Source: Lepidostoma basale | Lineage: Eukaryota > Arthropoda > Insecta > Trichoptera > Lepidostomatidae | Direction of reading: 5' to 3' | Assembly: GCA_022606425.2 (NCBI GenBank) | Contig: JAHDVF020000495.1 | Span: forward strand, 434,001-498,000 | Length of the DNA: 64,000 bases | Shown here: one piece after another, positions 53,501 through 62,025 of the stretch | Layout of the letters: each line of letters starts with the position of its first letter | How positions within the stretch are numbered: the first letter of the stretch is position 1 | The notes under the pieces: model-generated | The model's input: only the letters and a program-made list of their open reading frames with translations | Told to the model about the DNA's origin: nothing | Database searches by the model: none | Position numbers and translations under genes: made by a program

Positions 53501-56249
53501 ACATTGACTTGTTGTATTTTATATTTCCTGTGTTTTAGTTTATATCTTTATAAAGAATTAATGCTTGTCTGCTTAAATATAATATTCTCCATTATCAACA
53601 TAATATATCAAACTCTCTAAATTTCCTTTTCATATATATCATAAATAAAGAAATGGATTTGTGTTAGAAATCATTGTTATATTTAAATGAAGTATTTTTC
53701 TGTGAGTGTTGTTGACTTTATAATAAATGCGCAAGCATTGAATCGTCGATTATAAAATTTTATATGAAAATGATTGTTTTTGATGTGCGGGACAGATATA
53801 TGAAAGCATTTCAAATATGGTTTATGTCCGTCATCCTTTCTTGTTGTATGAATGTGCTAGATATTGTTTTGAATGTTTATTTTATTGTTTATTCTTGGTG
53901 GATTTCCTTTTCATATATTATATAAACACATTCATTCGTATTTTATTTATCAAAATCTACAGGAATTGCGGAAGGGTGACAACCGCGCGCAAACGCATTT
54001 CGCTTTGTATGTTCTGTTTGCTGGTAATAAATGGACTCTCGTAAACTCTCGGGAGTTCAGATATCTTTTGTAACAATAATTAATTATTATTTCTTTTTTG
54101 TTAGACCATTTATAAAAATGGTTTTGTAATTAAATTTGTACAAATTTTCAAATTAATTCCGTGGTGTGAGAATATCTCAATATTGACTCGATAATCAGAC
54201 CAAATTTAATTGTACGTTTAGCCTCTAGATTGATAATAACTTATTTATATCTAGAAAATATTATCTATTGGTAGTAACTACCTGAATAATAATGAAATAT
54301 CGGATAATAATTTTAAAATTCCATACACTCTTCTTTTATTTCCAACCAGTTTCGGCAGTTACTCTCTAGTAAACCACCAGACTACCGGAGAAAGTTTCCG
54401 TTCTGTAATAGAAAAATAATAAATAAAATAAGACAATATTTTATATTCATCTATAGATCTTAATTGTTTTTCAATATTATAGGATGGTGCAAAATAACCT
54501 TTGTGATACCTTTTTTTAGAATCGCAATAAGAAATGATGCAATCATGTAGAGAAATATTATAAAAATATTGAGTGCTGGAGGTCCTGGGTTTGATTCCGG
54601 GCGATGGCAGTGTAATTGTCACACTGTCTTTGATTTGGTATATAATTCACTTGACAATTAAATGACAATAGTTTAGTTACGTATCACATGTCATGAGAAT
54701 TAATAGCTTTAAAAAGTTGTATCTAGTAATTAGGTTCAAAAAACTTTACATATTTTATACAAATGTGGAAAGCAATGGAAAACTACATTTAAGGCTGAAG
54801 TGGTATCCTAAGAACCAGCTAGAATGCTACATTTTGCTGCGAATCAATCCCTTGGATTGGAGAATTCGGACGATCATTCATATTTATTGTTCTTTGAACA
54901 ATGATGCAAAACTCTGTATGAATAACTTAATTCAAATGAAAACATCTGTTTTCTTAAAGTTTTCTTATATTTTTATCAAATGATAATGCCTTAGCAAGGC
55001 GAAACATGTCATTTCCATAAAATATAATGTTTTTTTTTTATAAAACAAATGCTTTCGTATTATGATGCCTATTGGTGGCGATGAGGTTCGCAACCCATCA
55101 CACCGCGTCTCTCGCGTTGGCGAAAAGAGAAGAATGGAGTGCAGCATCGATTAAAGTATTGCAGTTCATTCTTTCTGTCTACCCTTTCGGGGAAACGGCG
55201 TGATGGTTAGTTAGTTAGTTAGTTAGTTATAATCATTTTTCATAGTTGGGGGAGATTGCGTCATTTCTTACTGCGATTAAAAAATAAATGTCATTTTGCG
55301 CCATCCTGTATTAATATACTTAACAGATATTTTTTAAATAGCTTCTTCATAGTTTTATATTTTATTAATAACCTTCTTCAATATAAACTCTTGTTTAATT
55401 TTGTGAAATTGTTACTCCTATTCTAAATTAAGGGATGGAGGTATTAATAAAGTAATTTTAGTGATATTTTTATCCCACTATACACTGATAATTAGGGTTC
55501 AAATGTACCCTTAGACAATGTGTTAAAATTTTCATTGCAGAAGTAACTGAAACATGTCTGTGTTAAAAATGAAGTATTCTAACAAAAACATTTTAAATTT
55601 GATTCTAATATTAATTTACAACACAATCTTAAAGCAAATATGGTAGAAGAAGTTAATACAAATTAAAATGTCTGTTTTCGAGAGGTTTAATTATAATTTA
55701 TGGAAAAGACATGTTTCACTTGTATAAGGCATTATCAAATGATTTAGACAGGTGAAAGATGTCATTCCCACAAATTATAATATAACTTGTATAAAACAGA
55801 CATTAATATTAATTATTTAATGTGGAATTTTACATCATTGTTCAAGAAATAATGAATAAGAAGAAGTTATGTTTGGTCTTATTAGAGAAATAATAGTTAA
55901 TTTTGTGAAGACGATATATCTGTTTGTGTACTTGAAGCATGCTACCTCGACCAGAGTACACACCCACTAGAGCGAGTAATCTCACGTCTCGTATAACGTG
56001 TAATGGTCACAATGATCATGTACCGTGCCGGAGGAGATTGGAGTCACATTGGAGTGTAATGTAACTAATTAGGATGAACATTTGTTGAACTGCTAGAAAC
56101 CGGCTTGGTTACTTGTTGCAGTCGCGATCGACCTAATCGTCCACCACATTGCGGACATCGTACAGCAGAAGAACCCCCCGGCCCCCCGCGCGGGGGAGGG
56201 TGCGGGGCCGTGGACGCCCCAGCTAGTCCAAGACAATCCCAGTCGATAG
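44535..56249 (+). CDS. Uck: Uridine-cytidine kinase (UCK1/2 type)
   Basis: Six exons with compatible phases: 44535-44669, 46549-46805, 49314-49459, 49718-49815, 50591-50639 and 56122-56249, giving 270 aa, close to the 260-280 of the family. It phosphorylates uridine and cytidine to UMP and CMP in cytosolic pyrimidine salvage. The Walker A motif [11 protein letters not shown] (36-46) is split by intron 1 between K and S. Exon 2 has [15 protein letters not shown] and [13 protein letters not shown] (nucleoside binding). Exon 3 has [19 protein letters not shown] and [14 protein letters not shown]. Exon 4 has [20 protein letters not shown]. Exon 5 has [13 protein letters not shown]. The last exon starts [13 protein letters not shown], then a Pro/Ala/Gly-rich tail ([13 protein letters not shown]) that is GC-rich and unlike the rest. 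Intron 5 is 5.5 kb. Confidence 0.95.
45215..45462 (+). mobile_element. LINE 3'-end fragment
   Basis: Remnants of [48 protein letters not shown] and SAYPFGETV, followed by GGTGTGATGGTTAGTTAGTT. It belongs to the main LINE family and lies in UCK intron 1. A SINE begins immediately after its GTTA tail. Confidence 0.7.
45465..45728 (+). mobile_element. tRNA-derived SINE
   Basis: The head GTGCTAGAGTGGTAAGAGCT and box B GGTTCGATTACCGG (45513-45526) precede the body GATGGCAGTGTGATTGTCAC, ATAAAATGGCGATAGATTAG and the tail TTGTATACAGTAATTGGGTT with poly-A. It is a full copy with a short duplication (GAGAATCAATATAT) inside. It is joined to a LINE tail on the left. Confidence 0.75.
46060..46115. repeat. 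Short repeat shared with 41295
   Basis: TTCTTATTTTAATAGATCTG and ACGATCTGTGACACAGAAAT recur with small changes at about 41295-41335 (TTCTTTTAATAGATGACGAT). Class unknown. Confidence 0.35.
46215..46440 (+). mobile_element. LINE 3'-end fragment
   Basis: The 72-codon frame reads [20 protein letters not shown], then [20 protein letters not shown] and [13 protein letters not shown]. It is the C-terminal end of the main LINE family with an open frame, but severely truncated. It lies in UCK intron 1, 100 bp before exon 2. Confidence 0.75.
47124..48189 (-). mobile_element. Mariner transposon, internally deleted
   Basis: Terminal inverted repeats TTAGG.GTATAACTTTGCTT, continuing CCGCCGTTTT, lie at both ends with a TA duplication outside (47122-47123 and 48190-48191). 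The minus-strand transposase starts at 48016 ([20 protein letters not shown]) with two helix-turn-helix parts ([26 protein letters not shown]). The [12 protein letters not shown] linker follows, then the first catalytic Asp in [10 protein letters not shown] and the second in LQHDNARPH. After PPYSPDV the frame breaks and the third Asp is missing. The sequence jumps straight to the left repeat, so the C-terminal end is deleted. Total 1,066 bp against about 1.3 kb for intact mariners. It lies in UCK intron 2, antisense. Confidence 0.92.
48470..48735 (-). mobile_element. Decayed RTE-like LINE fragment
   Basis: The minus strand gives [24 protein letters not shown] and [16 protein letters not shown], in shifting frames. 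These words correspond to the after-RT region of RTE-type elements (compare CETWTL, TNTEVL and YLGHVLRG at 37.4-38.4 kb). UCK intron 2. Confidence 0.6.
49860..50042 (+). mobile_element. Decayed LINE 3'-end fragment
   Basis: Remnants of [36 protein letters not shown] and a stop correspond to the final part of the LINE type at 21640-22042. UCK intron 4. Confidence 0.6.
50130..50480 (-). mobile_element. Composite of LINE tails
   Basis: The plus strand begins AACTAACTAACTAACCATCA (reverse of the main LINE tail) and GGGTAGGCAGAGAGGATGA. A small insert, GTGCCGTGTCAGGTCCCCTC and AACGTTGGCCATTACTTCAT (50300-50345), matches the 3' end of the RTE-like element at 37361. The first LINE then resumes (TTCTACAGCATTTACCC, the reverse of NAVEMR). 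UCK intron 4. Confidence 0.55.
50640..51760. other. UCK intron 5, AT-rich left part
   Basis: Intron sequence with high AT content and no recognisable coding frame, repeat tail or RNA gene. The rest of the intron to 56121 holds the repeats listed separately. Confidence 0.5.
51761..52005. mobile_element. MITE with TCATTGTTAACAC ends
   Basis: Left end TCATTGTTAACACTTTATTT and right end TAGTTAATGTGTTAACAATG(A) form a 13-bp perfect inverted repeat with partial extension. Length is 245 bp, non-coding. The inner right part (CGGTTTTTGGTTGTACCTAT, CGGTTAAAAGCG) is more GC-rich. A target duplication is not clear. Confidence 0.65.
52115..52350 (+). repeat. Palindromic repeat family, best-preserved copy
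   Basis: Two arms of about 95 bp meet near 52205: TTAATACGAATGAAAATGTC, TTTCTAGAAGTTTTATTATA, TTATGGGAATGACATGTTTC, TTATCAAATG, and then the reverse. A non-palindromic tail follows, TTGGAGTTTTACATCATTGT and CCAAGAAACAATAA, present in nearly every copy. The transcript would form a long hairpin with a single-stranded 3' tail. Other copies: 38455, 54895, 55645, 56620, 57410, 59685, 60275, 61915, and remnants at 9140, 34795 and 41095. Confidence 0.8.
53030..53357. mobile_element. piggyBac-type MITE, copy 2 (inverted)
   Basis: Bounded by TTAA (53030-53033 and 53354-53357) with ends CCGCCCTACC and GGTAGGGTGG. It is the reverse complement relative of 29655-29975, sharing TTTTCCGAGAAACGTGCAAA, GGCCGCACACTTGGCCTGCC, GACTTGTGCTCAAG and TACAGTCAAAGTGAACGTG. 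Non-coding. UCK intron 5. Confidence 0.8.
53358..54560. other. UCK intron 5, central part
   Basis: No gene supported. Open frames at 53284-53538 and 53817-54073 are hydrophobic or low-complexity and have no family motif. A short GC-richer stretch near 53960-54060 is unassigned. Confidence 0.4.
54570..54830 (+). mobile_element. tRNA-derived SINE, head truncated
   Basis: It starts within the tRNA part (GGAGGTCCTGGGTTTGATTC, box B-like), then GATGGCAGTGTAATTGTCAC, ACAATTAAATGACAATAGTT and TTGTATCTAGTAATTAGGTT. It extends into AAGCAATGGAAAACTACATT and CCTAAGAACCAGCTAG, as does the copy at 18484. UCK intron 5. Confidence 0.65.
54895..55035. repeat. Palindromic repeat family copy
   Basis: GAACAATGATGCAAAACTCT, TTAATTCAAATGAAAACATC, TTTATCAAATGATAATGCC and AGCAAGGCGAAACATGTCAT. 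The left tail is in reverse orientation relative to 52115. The copy is partly deleted and abuts a SINE-like element. Confidence 0.6.
55060..55232 (+). mobile_element. SINE-like element with LINE-derived tail
   Basis: ATTGGTGGCGATGAGGTTCG, CAACCCATCACACCGCGTCT, then the LINE-type end TTCTTTCTGTCTACCCTTTC, GGCGTGATGG and GTTAGTTAGTTAGTTAGTT (five units). Same family as 3124, 17425 and 42288. UCK intron 5. Confidence 0.65.
55645..55865 (+). repeat. Palindromic repeat family copy
   Basis: TTAATACAAATTAAAATGTC, CATGTTTCACTTGTATAAGG, ATTATCAAATGATTTAGACA and GTGAAAGATGTCATTCCCAC, with the tail TGGAATTTTACATCATTGTT. Arms are about 80 bp. Confidence 0.7.
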
Positions 56250-56615
56250 CGCAGCGCTCTGCCCACGCCGCGCTAGTGTCGCATCGGACCAAACACCGCC
56301 CCCCCCCCTGCGGCTCACGGCTCACTGCAGCCTTCTGCCAGGAAACATCCTTTTATCTATACATTCACTAGATCCTGCTTCAACTCTAATCTTTATAACT
56401 CTGCATTTATTCATAAAAAATATATATATGAACTTATGGTGTAAACACTGAAATTTCATAATTATGAATTAAAACTAAAGAATGTGTTTTTCCTTCATCA
56501 TCGGAAGAAGGATATAATCTTACAGTACACAACTTTCCGATGATGAAGGTACGATATCTTCAAAATATAAACAGTGTTTAAATTAGTTAAAAAATAATCT
56601 AAAGTAATCGTAATT
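56250..56615. other. 3' flank of UCK
   Basis: The first 100 bp are GC-rich (CACCGCCCCCCCCCTGCGGC), continuing the composition of the last exon, then turn AT-rich. A short inverted pair (CTTCATCATCGGAAG near 56494 and CTTTCCGATGATGAAG near 56533) forms a hairpin. The polyadenylation site is not identified. Confidence 0.45.
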
Positions 56616-56619
56616 GTAA

Positions 56620-56815
56620 CATATCCATAATTTATACGAATGAAATGGGTCTATTCTAAAAGTTTTATTATAGTTTATGGGAATGACTTGTTTCGCCTGT
56701 CTTAGGCATTATCAAATGTCTTTATTATAATAAAACTTGTATAAAATTGACATTTTCATTTGTATTAATTATTTAATATGGACTTTTACATCATTGTTCA
56801 AGAAACAATACATAT
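56620..56815 (+). repeat. Palindromic repeat family copy
   Basis: TTATACGAATGAAATGGGTC, GTTTATGGGAATGACTTGTT, TTATCAAATG, then a shortened right arm TAATAAAACTTGTATAAAAT and the tail ATGGACTTTTACATCATTGT and TCAAGAAACAATAC. Confidence 0.65.
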
Positions 56816-57409
56816 GAAATATATTATTTACGATTTATTTGTCATAATTGATATTAAATTTTTACTTGAATGAAATTTTTTATACCTTTTTTTATTTATT
56901 TATTTATTATATACAAATTGTTTTCATTACAATTATGTTGAATTGAGAACAAATCAAATCAAAAAAGGTTATCCTCTTTTAAAAAATAATTGCGGAGATA
57001 TAAATGTTACACTCAGAGCCGTCGGTGTGCATAATGTTAACACGACTGAAGGTGATCGAATATTATTGTTAAACTGTAATGTATTGATTTGATGCACACA
57101 TCATATGATTGAATAATGTTCCACAACAAACACCGAAGATCAGATTAAGTCTCTGTAAATAGAAGGACGATACCAACAAGAGATGCGAGACATTTGTAGA
57201 ATATTGAAGTGTGTAAGGCCAATGTAACCATTACTGAGCATTACTTATTTTAGAGACTTCTAAAATATCTGTTCTTCAGTGTTTTTTATTTTGGGACTGT
57301 ATTCATTAATTTTTAAATTTATTTTATATGTATTTTTAATTTTTTTTCATATTTACAGAACTGATAATTATGTTGATGATTCTCTTTTGTATAGATTCAA
57401 TTTGAGCCT
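56816..57409. other. AT-rich spacer
   Basis: No gene or clear repeat seen. It contains a short TTTATT tandem run (56891-56910). Confidence 0.4.
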
Positions 57410-57655
57410 TTGAATAATTAATGCCAATGAAAACGTCTCTTTTCTAGAAGTTGTGTCACATTTTATGGGAATCTTTTGCTTTTCTAAGGTATTATCAAAT
57501 GTTTTTACCTATATTACCCATCATTTGGTGATGCTTTAGCAAAGTGAAATGCTATTCCTATAAAATATTATAAAACTTCAAGATAACAGATGTTTTCGTT
57601 TGTATTAATTATTTAATATGGACTTTTACATCATTGTTCAAGACACAATAAATGA
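57410..57655 (+). repeat. Palindromic repeat family copy
   Basis: TTAATGCCAATGAAAACGTC, TTTCTAGAAGTTGTGTCACA, ATTATCAAATG, then TTTGGTGATGCTTTAGCAAA, GTGAAATGCTATTCC and the tail ATGGACTTTTACATCATTGT, TCAAGACACAATAAA. Confidence 0.7.
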
Positions 57656-57739
57656 GCCTTTGAAATTTGTTAGTGCTTCGTGTGCGTGAGCATATTTGAT
57701 TAATTACCAATGCTATAAAGTAAAAATTTCACTTGAAGA

Positions 57740-57985
57740 ATTGGAAACTAGTTAAATATTATTTTTCCTTGTTGTAGACCTGTGTGGTCTGTTCTCCAGA
57801 GTGTTGCTCCTCCTGTGAGGTAGACTCTCAGCTGTCTTTCCACCTTTTAGGAGGTCTTCCACGAGGGCAAGTCCTGTGAGACTGATTATGTAGTGCAATA
57901 TAGGAGAGTCTGGTGGTGTCCATTCTTTGGACATGACCGTACCAGTCTCTTGTAGTTGTCTGCTCCATCTTATAATATCCTCAAA
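57740..57985 (-). other. Possible decayed LINE fragment
   Basis: The minus-strand words RRWSRQLQETGTVM, LHYIISLTGLALVEDLLKG and SLPHRRSNTLENR look transposon-like. GC content is above the surroundings, but I do not recognise the family with certainty. Confidence 0.3.
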
Positions 57986-58429
57986 CTAGTCAAATATCTA
58001 ATATAAAATTTACTTCTTTCGGTCCAATGAACATCCTGACATTGACAAGTTACAAAAGTATATTTATTGCATTTATAAAAATGTTCTCTCACAGAACTCT
58101 GCTGTTAACACGATATTACCTATCTATGAACATATGAATCATAAGAGAGTCATCTTTATCAAACTATTGAAATACCGTCGCTTCCAAATCATTTATTACA
58201 AATGTGCAATACCTATTCAGGGGATAAAACTGACTATTTTTTTTTTAATTGCGTAAACAATTCTTCATCTCTTTTGTTGCTTTGAAATTCATGTCATTGC
58301 CTATTCTATTTTAATTGTGTATATTTTCCATCCTGATGAAATCAATCCACCTATTGTTTCCACGATGACTACCGTAAAACTTTTATTCATTTATTACGCC
58401 ACAGTTTTTTTTACTGGAATATATCAGAT
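57986..58429. other. AT-rich spacer
   Basis: Nothing recognisable on either strand. Confidence 0.35.
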
Positions 58430-58868
58430 TTTTTTTGAAAACTGAGATATTATAAAACTGGCAAAAGAAGGATGAAAGTAGAATAAATGCAGTAGAAATG
58501 AGAACTCTTAGACGAATGTGTGGAAATTCTGTGTATGATAGTGTAGAATGAAAATATATGAAGTGAATGCAGTGAACGAAAGTGTTATGAACAAAAAAAT
58601 GAAATGAACATTAAGATGGTTTGGACAAATGGAAAGAATGGTAAATAAAGTATATGTTAACGATGTTAATGGAATTAGATTGAGGAAGACCAAGGAAAAC
58701 GTGGCACGTTCAAATGAATCAAATGTCAAATCATGACAGCTAAGAAATCGACGTGCATGCATGGCACGTTGTATGAATGTTGAGGAATCGAAAAAAGTAT
58801 GTCAGGAAAGAAGAATTCTTTCTGCCTACCCCTTCAGAGAAACAGTGTGATGGTTATTCAGTTGTTAG
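58430..58868 (+). mobile_element. LINE 3'-end fragment
   Basis: Remnants WQKKDESRINAVEMRTLRRM, IRMVWTNGKNG, VNDVNGIR, RRPRKTWH, RNRRACMARCMNVEE and SAYPFRET, then GTGTGATGGTTATTCAGTTG. Main LINE family with several frameshifts. Confidence 0.65.
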
Positions 58869-59684
58869 TTTTCTTTGATTAATTCCCCCCATGGAAGCGA
58901 CGGTGTGTATAAACAGTGTGGATACATATTTCCTTTGTTTATTTGATCAAATGGTCGAGTTAGATTGTAAAAAATTGTCTTGTAACCTTAGAATTAATAG
59001 AATTGTATGTAAATAAGAAGACATATTTCTTAAATTATTTGCTGTATTAAAAATTGTGATGAATCATGAATTATTGCAGGGATCTTTAAGGAAGAGTGCA
59101 TTCTCTTAACTTGGCTACCTCTATCATGGAACCGCATAAAAATATCTCCAATCACGGCATTGTAACTTTTGTGATTTCTTTTGATTTGTATAAAGCACCA
59201 ATTGGTTTTAACATTCCAAGTTAAATCATTTCTAAATCTTTTTGTATTTCATTTTCTTTACTTTAAATCTGAACTAATGTTAGATATTGTATTATTAAGA
59301 GACCCCAGAATAAATGAACCAATTATACGTTACAGGATACCCTAGAGAAGTAAGAACATTTTCTAATCCGAGGTTAGGTTTACCCGCAGAGAGTAGAGGC
59401 CGCCCGCGCTGCTATTGTTAAAGTGGCCGCACTCGTAGGAATCTAAAGACATCGGCTCTTAGCAAATATTTCAGTGTTCATTGGACAAAACAGTGTATTT
59501 TACAATCAAACCAAAAGCTAATTTATCCTCGGATTTTTAATATTTTTTATTATTATCAAAACACGTCATGCACAGAACATTTGTATATTGAGATTAATGC
59601 AGTTTTGGAATTAATAACTATTTTGTTCTTGTTCAATATTTGTATCGATAGATGTCAATCAAACCATTAAAACTCTTTGTATTA
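58869..59684. other. Intergenic region without clear features
   Basis: AT-rich except for a short stretch near 59370-59430 (GGTTTACCCGCAGAGAGTAG, GCCGCCCGCGCTGC). No coding frame or known repeat found. Confidence 0.35.
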
Positions 59685-60155
59685 TATGCTTAATACAAAT
59701 GTCTATTTTATAGAAGTTTAATTATATTTGATGGGCATGACATCGCACCGTGAGTGTATAACCGACATAAGTGTAAATATACAGTTTGGAGATATGGGAG
59801 TTTAAAGACTTCATATTGTTTGGAAAAACTGTTTTTTTTTAATAAACCAATGATTTTCGGTTTAAAGTAATATACCTATAAACCGAAAATCATTGGTTTA
59901 TTAAAAAAAAAAACAGTTTTTCCAAGCAATATGAAGTCTTTAAATTCCCTTATCTCCAAACTGTATATTTGCACTTACGTCAGTTTTACACTCACGGTGC
60001 GACATGTTTGGCCTCTCTAAGGTATTATCAAATGTTGAACATTTGGCGAAACATGTCATTCCCATAAAATATAATTAAACTTCTATAAAACAAACGTTTT
60101 CATGCATATTAATTTTATAATATGGAGCTTTACATCATTGTTCAAGAAACAACCA
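59685..60155 (+). repeat. Palindromic repeat copy interrupted by foldback element
   Basis: The left arm TTTTATAGAAGTTTAATTAT and GATGGGCATGACAT stops at 59743. It resumes at about 60001-60002 with ACATGTTTGGCCTCTCTAAG, then the turn ATTATCAAATG, the right arm CGAAACATGTCATTCCCATA and the tail ATGGAGCTTTACATCATTGT and TCAAGAAACAA. The insertion falls inside the conserved ATGACATGTTT word. Confidence 0.75.
59744..60001. mobile_element. Foldback MITE nested in palindromic repeat
   Basis: About 258 bp, almost entirely palindromic. The left arm begins CGCACCGTGAGTGTATAAC and runs through TACAGTTTGGAGATATGGGA and TAAACCAATGATTTTCGGTT. The right arm is its reverse, ending CACTCACGGTGCG; the loop near 59867-59878 is about 12 bases. 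The target duplication is ACAT (or GACAT, depending on how the end is set). Non-coding. Confidence 0.85.
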
Positions 60156-60274
60156 ATATCTTTATATTATCTCTTTTGTCCTATCTGAAGTAAGATGTTT
60201 TAAGTGGTTTAGTTAGAAAAGCATATTCATTATAATTGAATGATTAAAGTACTGTTTTCTACACCTTTTATTTA

Positions 60275-60345
60275 CGTATCTTTCATTCATATTAATTATT
60301 TAATATGGAGTTTCATATAATTGCTTAAGAAACAATAAATGTTTA
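60275..60345 (+). repeat. Palindromic repeat family, tail only
   Basis: TCATTCATATTAATTATTTA, ATATGGAGTTTCATATAATT and GCTTAAGAAACAATAAA match the tail part of the family without the arms. Confidence 0.55.
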
Positions 60346-60715
60346 ATTAACTTTACGCACAAGCGATGTAGGAAACAGTAGATCGTGGAAAATGTAGCCT
60401 TTTGGAATGGCTATGTTCCTTTATCAACTAAAAAAAAAACATACGAGATAAGTGTTCCTTAAGCATACAAAAGTTTATTTTGTTTTCGAATTGTAAAAAA
60501 TATTTTCATTTGAAAAAAAACATTTCAAAATAGTAGAATAGGCTGTCTGAAAGTAAACGTATTCTAAGTATAACGAGTGTTAGGTTTACCATATTATATC
60601 GGCTGCTCTGAGAGAAGCCCCAGTTGTTGAAAGAATCAATTCTATGGATCCAATATTAAAGTTTTTAAGAACATATATTCTAAGTCACACTTTTCATTGA
60701 TTCATTTACTCAACC
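60346..60715. other. AT-rich spacer
   Basis: No gene seen. Confidence 0.35.
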
Positions 60716-60965
60716 TCTATCATGTGGCTGAATACATTTGTAGTTCAAAAAATTTGAATGTATCTTATAAACCTTTAGTTCCTTACTCTTTCTTTGTTTC
60801 CTCATAACTGAGGGTCGTAATCCAAAACATAACGCCTCCAACCCTCTGTCCTCCACACCCCGCAATGCCAAGTAGGGGTCTACCCCAGCCATCTCCTTAA
60901 TCTGGTTACTCTGCCTCTACTGGAACACTTCTTGTGACAATACAATTACCCAGCTCTCTCCTGGC
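60716..60965 (-). other. Possible decayed retroelement fragment
   Basis: The minus-strand frame reads MAGVDPYLALRGVEDRGLEA, then LCFGLRPSVMRKQRKSKEL. A neighbouring frame gives RWRRYVLDYDPQL. GC-rich against its surroundings and apparently once coding. I do not recognise the family. Confidence 0.3.
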
Positions 60966-61169
60966 AAAGTGACCGAAGAAACTCAATACTCGCCGACTGC
61001 ATATTACAAACAGTCTTTATGTTATTTTGAGGAGTTATTTTGCTCATTAAGGACTGTCGCGTTCGTACTTTTTGCAGTTCACGGTATCCTCTGCATGCGA
61101 CACCAACACCAGATTTCAATGGTGTCAATCCTGGCACTGTCATGGGATTATGAGAGTGACCATAATTTT

Positions 61170-61320
61170 AATATCGGTGAAATTGGAAATACCATAAAAA
61201 ATACTATGATGAACTGGGACTATCTGTCTGAGCTGTAAATGTAACCAAACACAGTTTGAGATCAATTTTTTTTCACAGCAAATGAAGCCAGCCACCATAG
61301 TAGGGGTTGGTGCCATTTGC
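61170..61320. repeat. Repeat related to 30675
   Basis: GATGAACTGGGACTATCTGT, CTGAGCTG, then AAATGAAGCCAGCCACCATA and GTAGGGGTTGG. See the entry at 30675 for the counterpart. Confidence 0.45.
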
Positions 61321-61914
61321 TAAAAGTAATGTTGTTTGTACTTGTGTTAGACACAAATGCTACCGGGGAATATTTCATTTTACAAGATGGTGATGCCTTC
61401 AGCAGTGGATTGCGTCAACGGTTTCTTGAAGCTTCCGCCGTCCTTCCGTCGAGAACTAATTGACTAATATACCATATACCCCATCTCTTGCTAGTTGACA
61501 TAATGAAGGACGTATTGCGTGTAGACTTAAACCCGGTAATAGTACCTACAGCAACTGTTATTCTATTAGTGTTTATATTGCATAGCAGTGTATCAATCTT
61601 TTAATAATGTTCTAGAATTTTCTAGTTATATAATAAGTATCCCTGTTGTAGTAAAAACCTAATATATATATAATTTTAACTGCATACAGAAAAAAACAGT
61701 ATTTGTTTAATTTATATTTATTTTCTGCATTTCTTATGTCTCGCCGCATTGCAGCTAATACCCACGGGTGCCTTTTGGTCTACCTCTTTTAAATATTTTC
61801 CATTTATGGATGCACATTTATATTTTATTTATATTAGTTATCTTTTACTTACTTATCAAAATGTTATATTGTTGAATAGGTGTGTTTTTATTTTCACCTT
61901 GCTATCGTATATTC
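61321..61914. other. Spacer without clear features
   Basis: No gene or repeat recognised. Confidence 0.3.
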
Positions 61915-62025
61915 AAATTTTTAGTGAGGCGAAACATGTTACGCCCATAAATATAATAAAACATTTGTATTCATCAATATTAAACACTTATATGGAATAT
62001 TCCATCATTATCCAAGAACCAAAAA
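61915..62025 (+). repeat. Palindromic repeat family, right arm and tail
   Basis: GTGAGGCGAAACATGTTACG, CCCATAAATATAATAAAACA, then ATATTAAACACTTATATGGA, ATATTCCATCATTATCCAAG. Only the right half remains. Confidence 0.6.

Noticed and set aside
53284..54073. Short frames in UCK intron 5
   Set aside because: Hydrophobic or low-complexity translations, no start context, domain or repeat match.
56065..56371. Frames overlapping the last UCK exon
   Set aside because: Shadows of a GC-rich exon; the spliced UCK frame accounts for the sequence.
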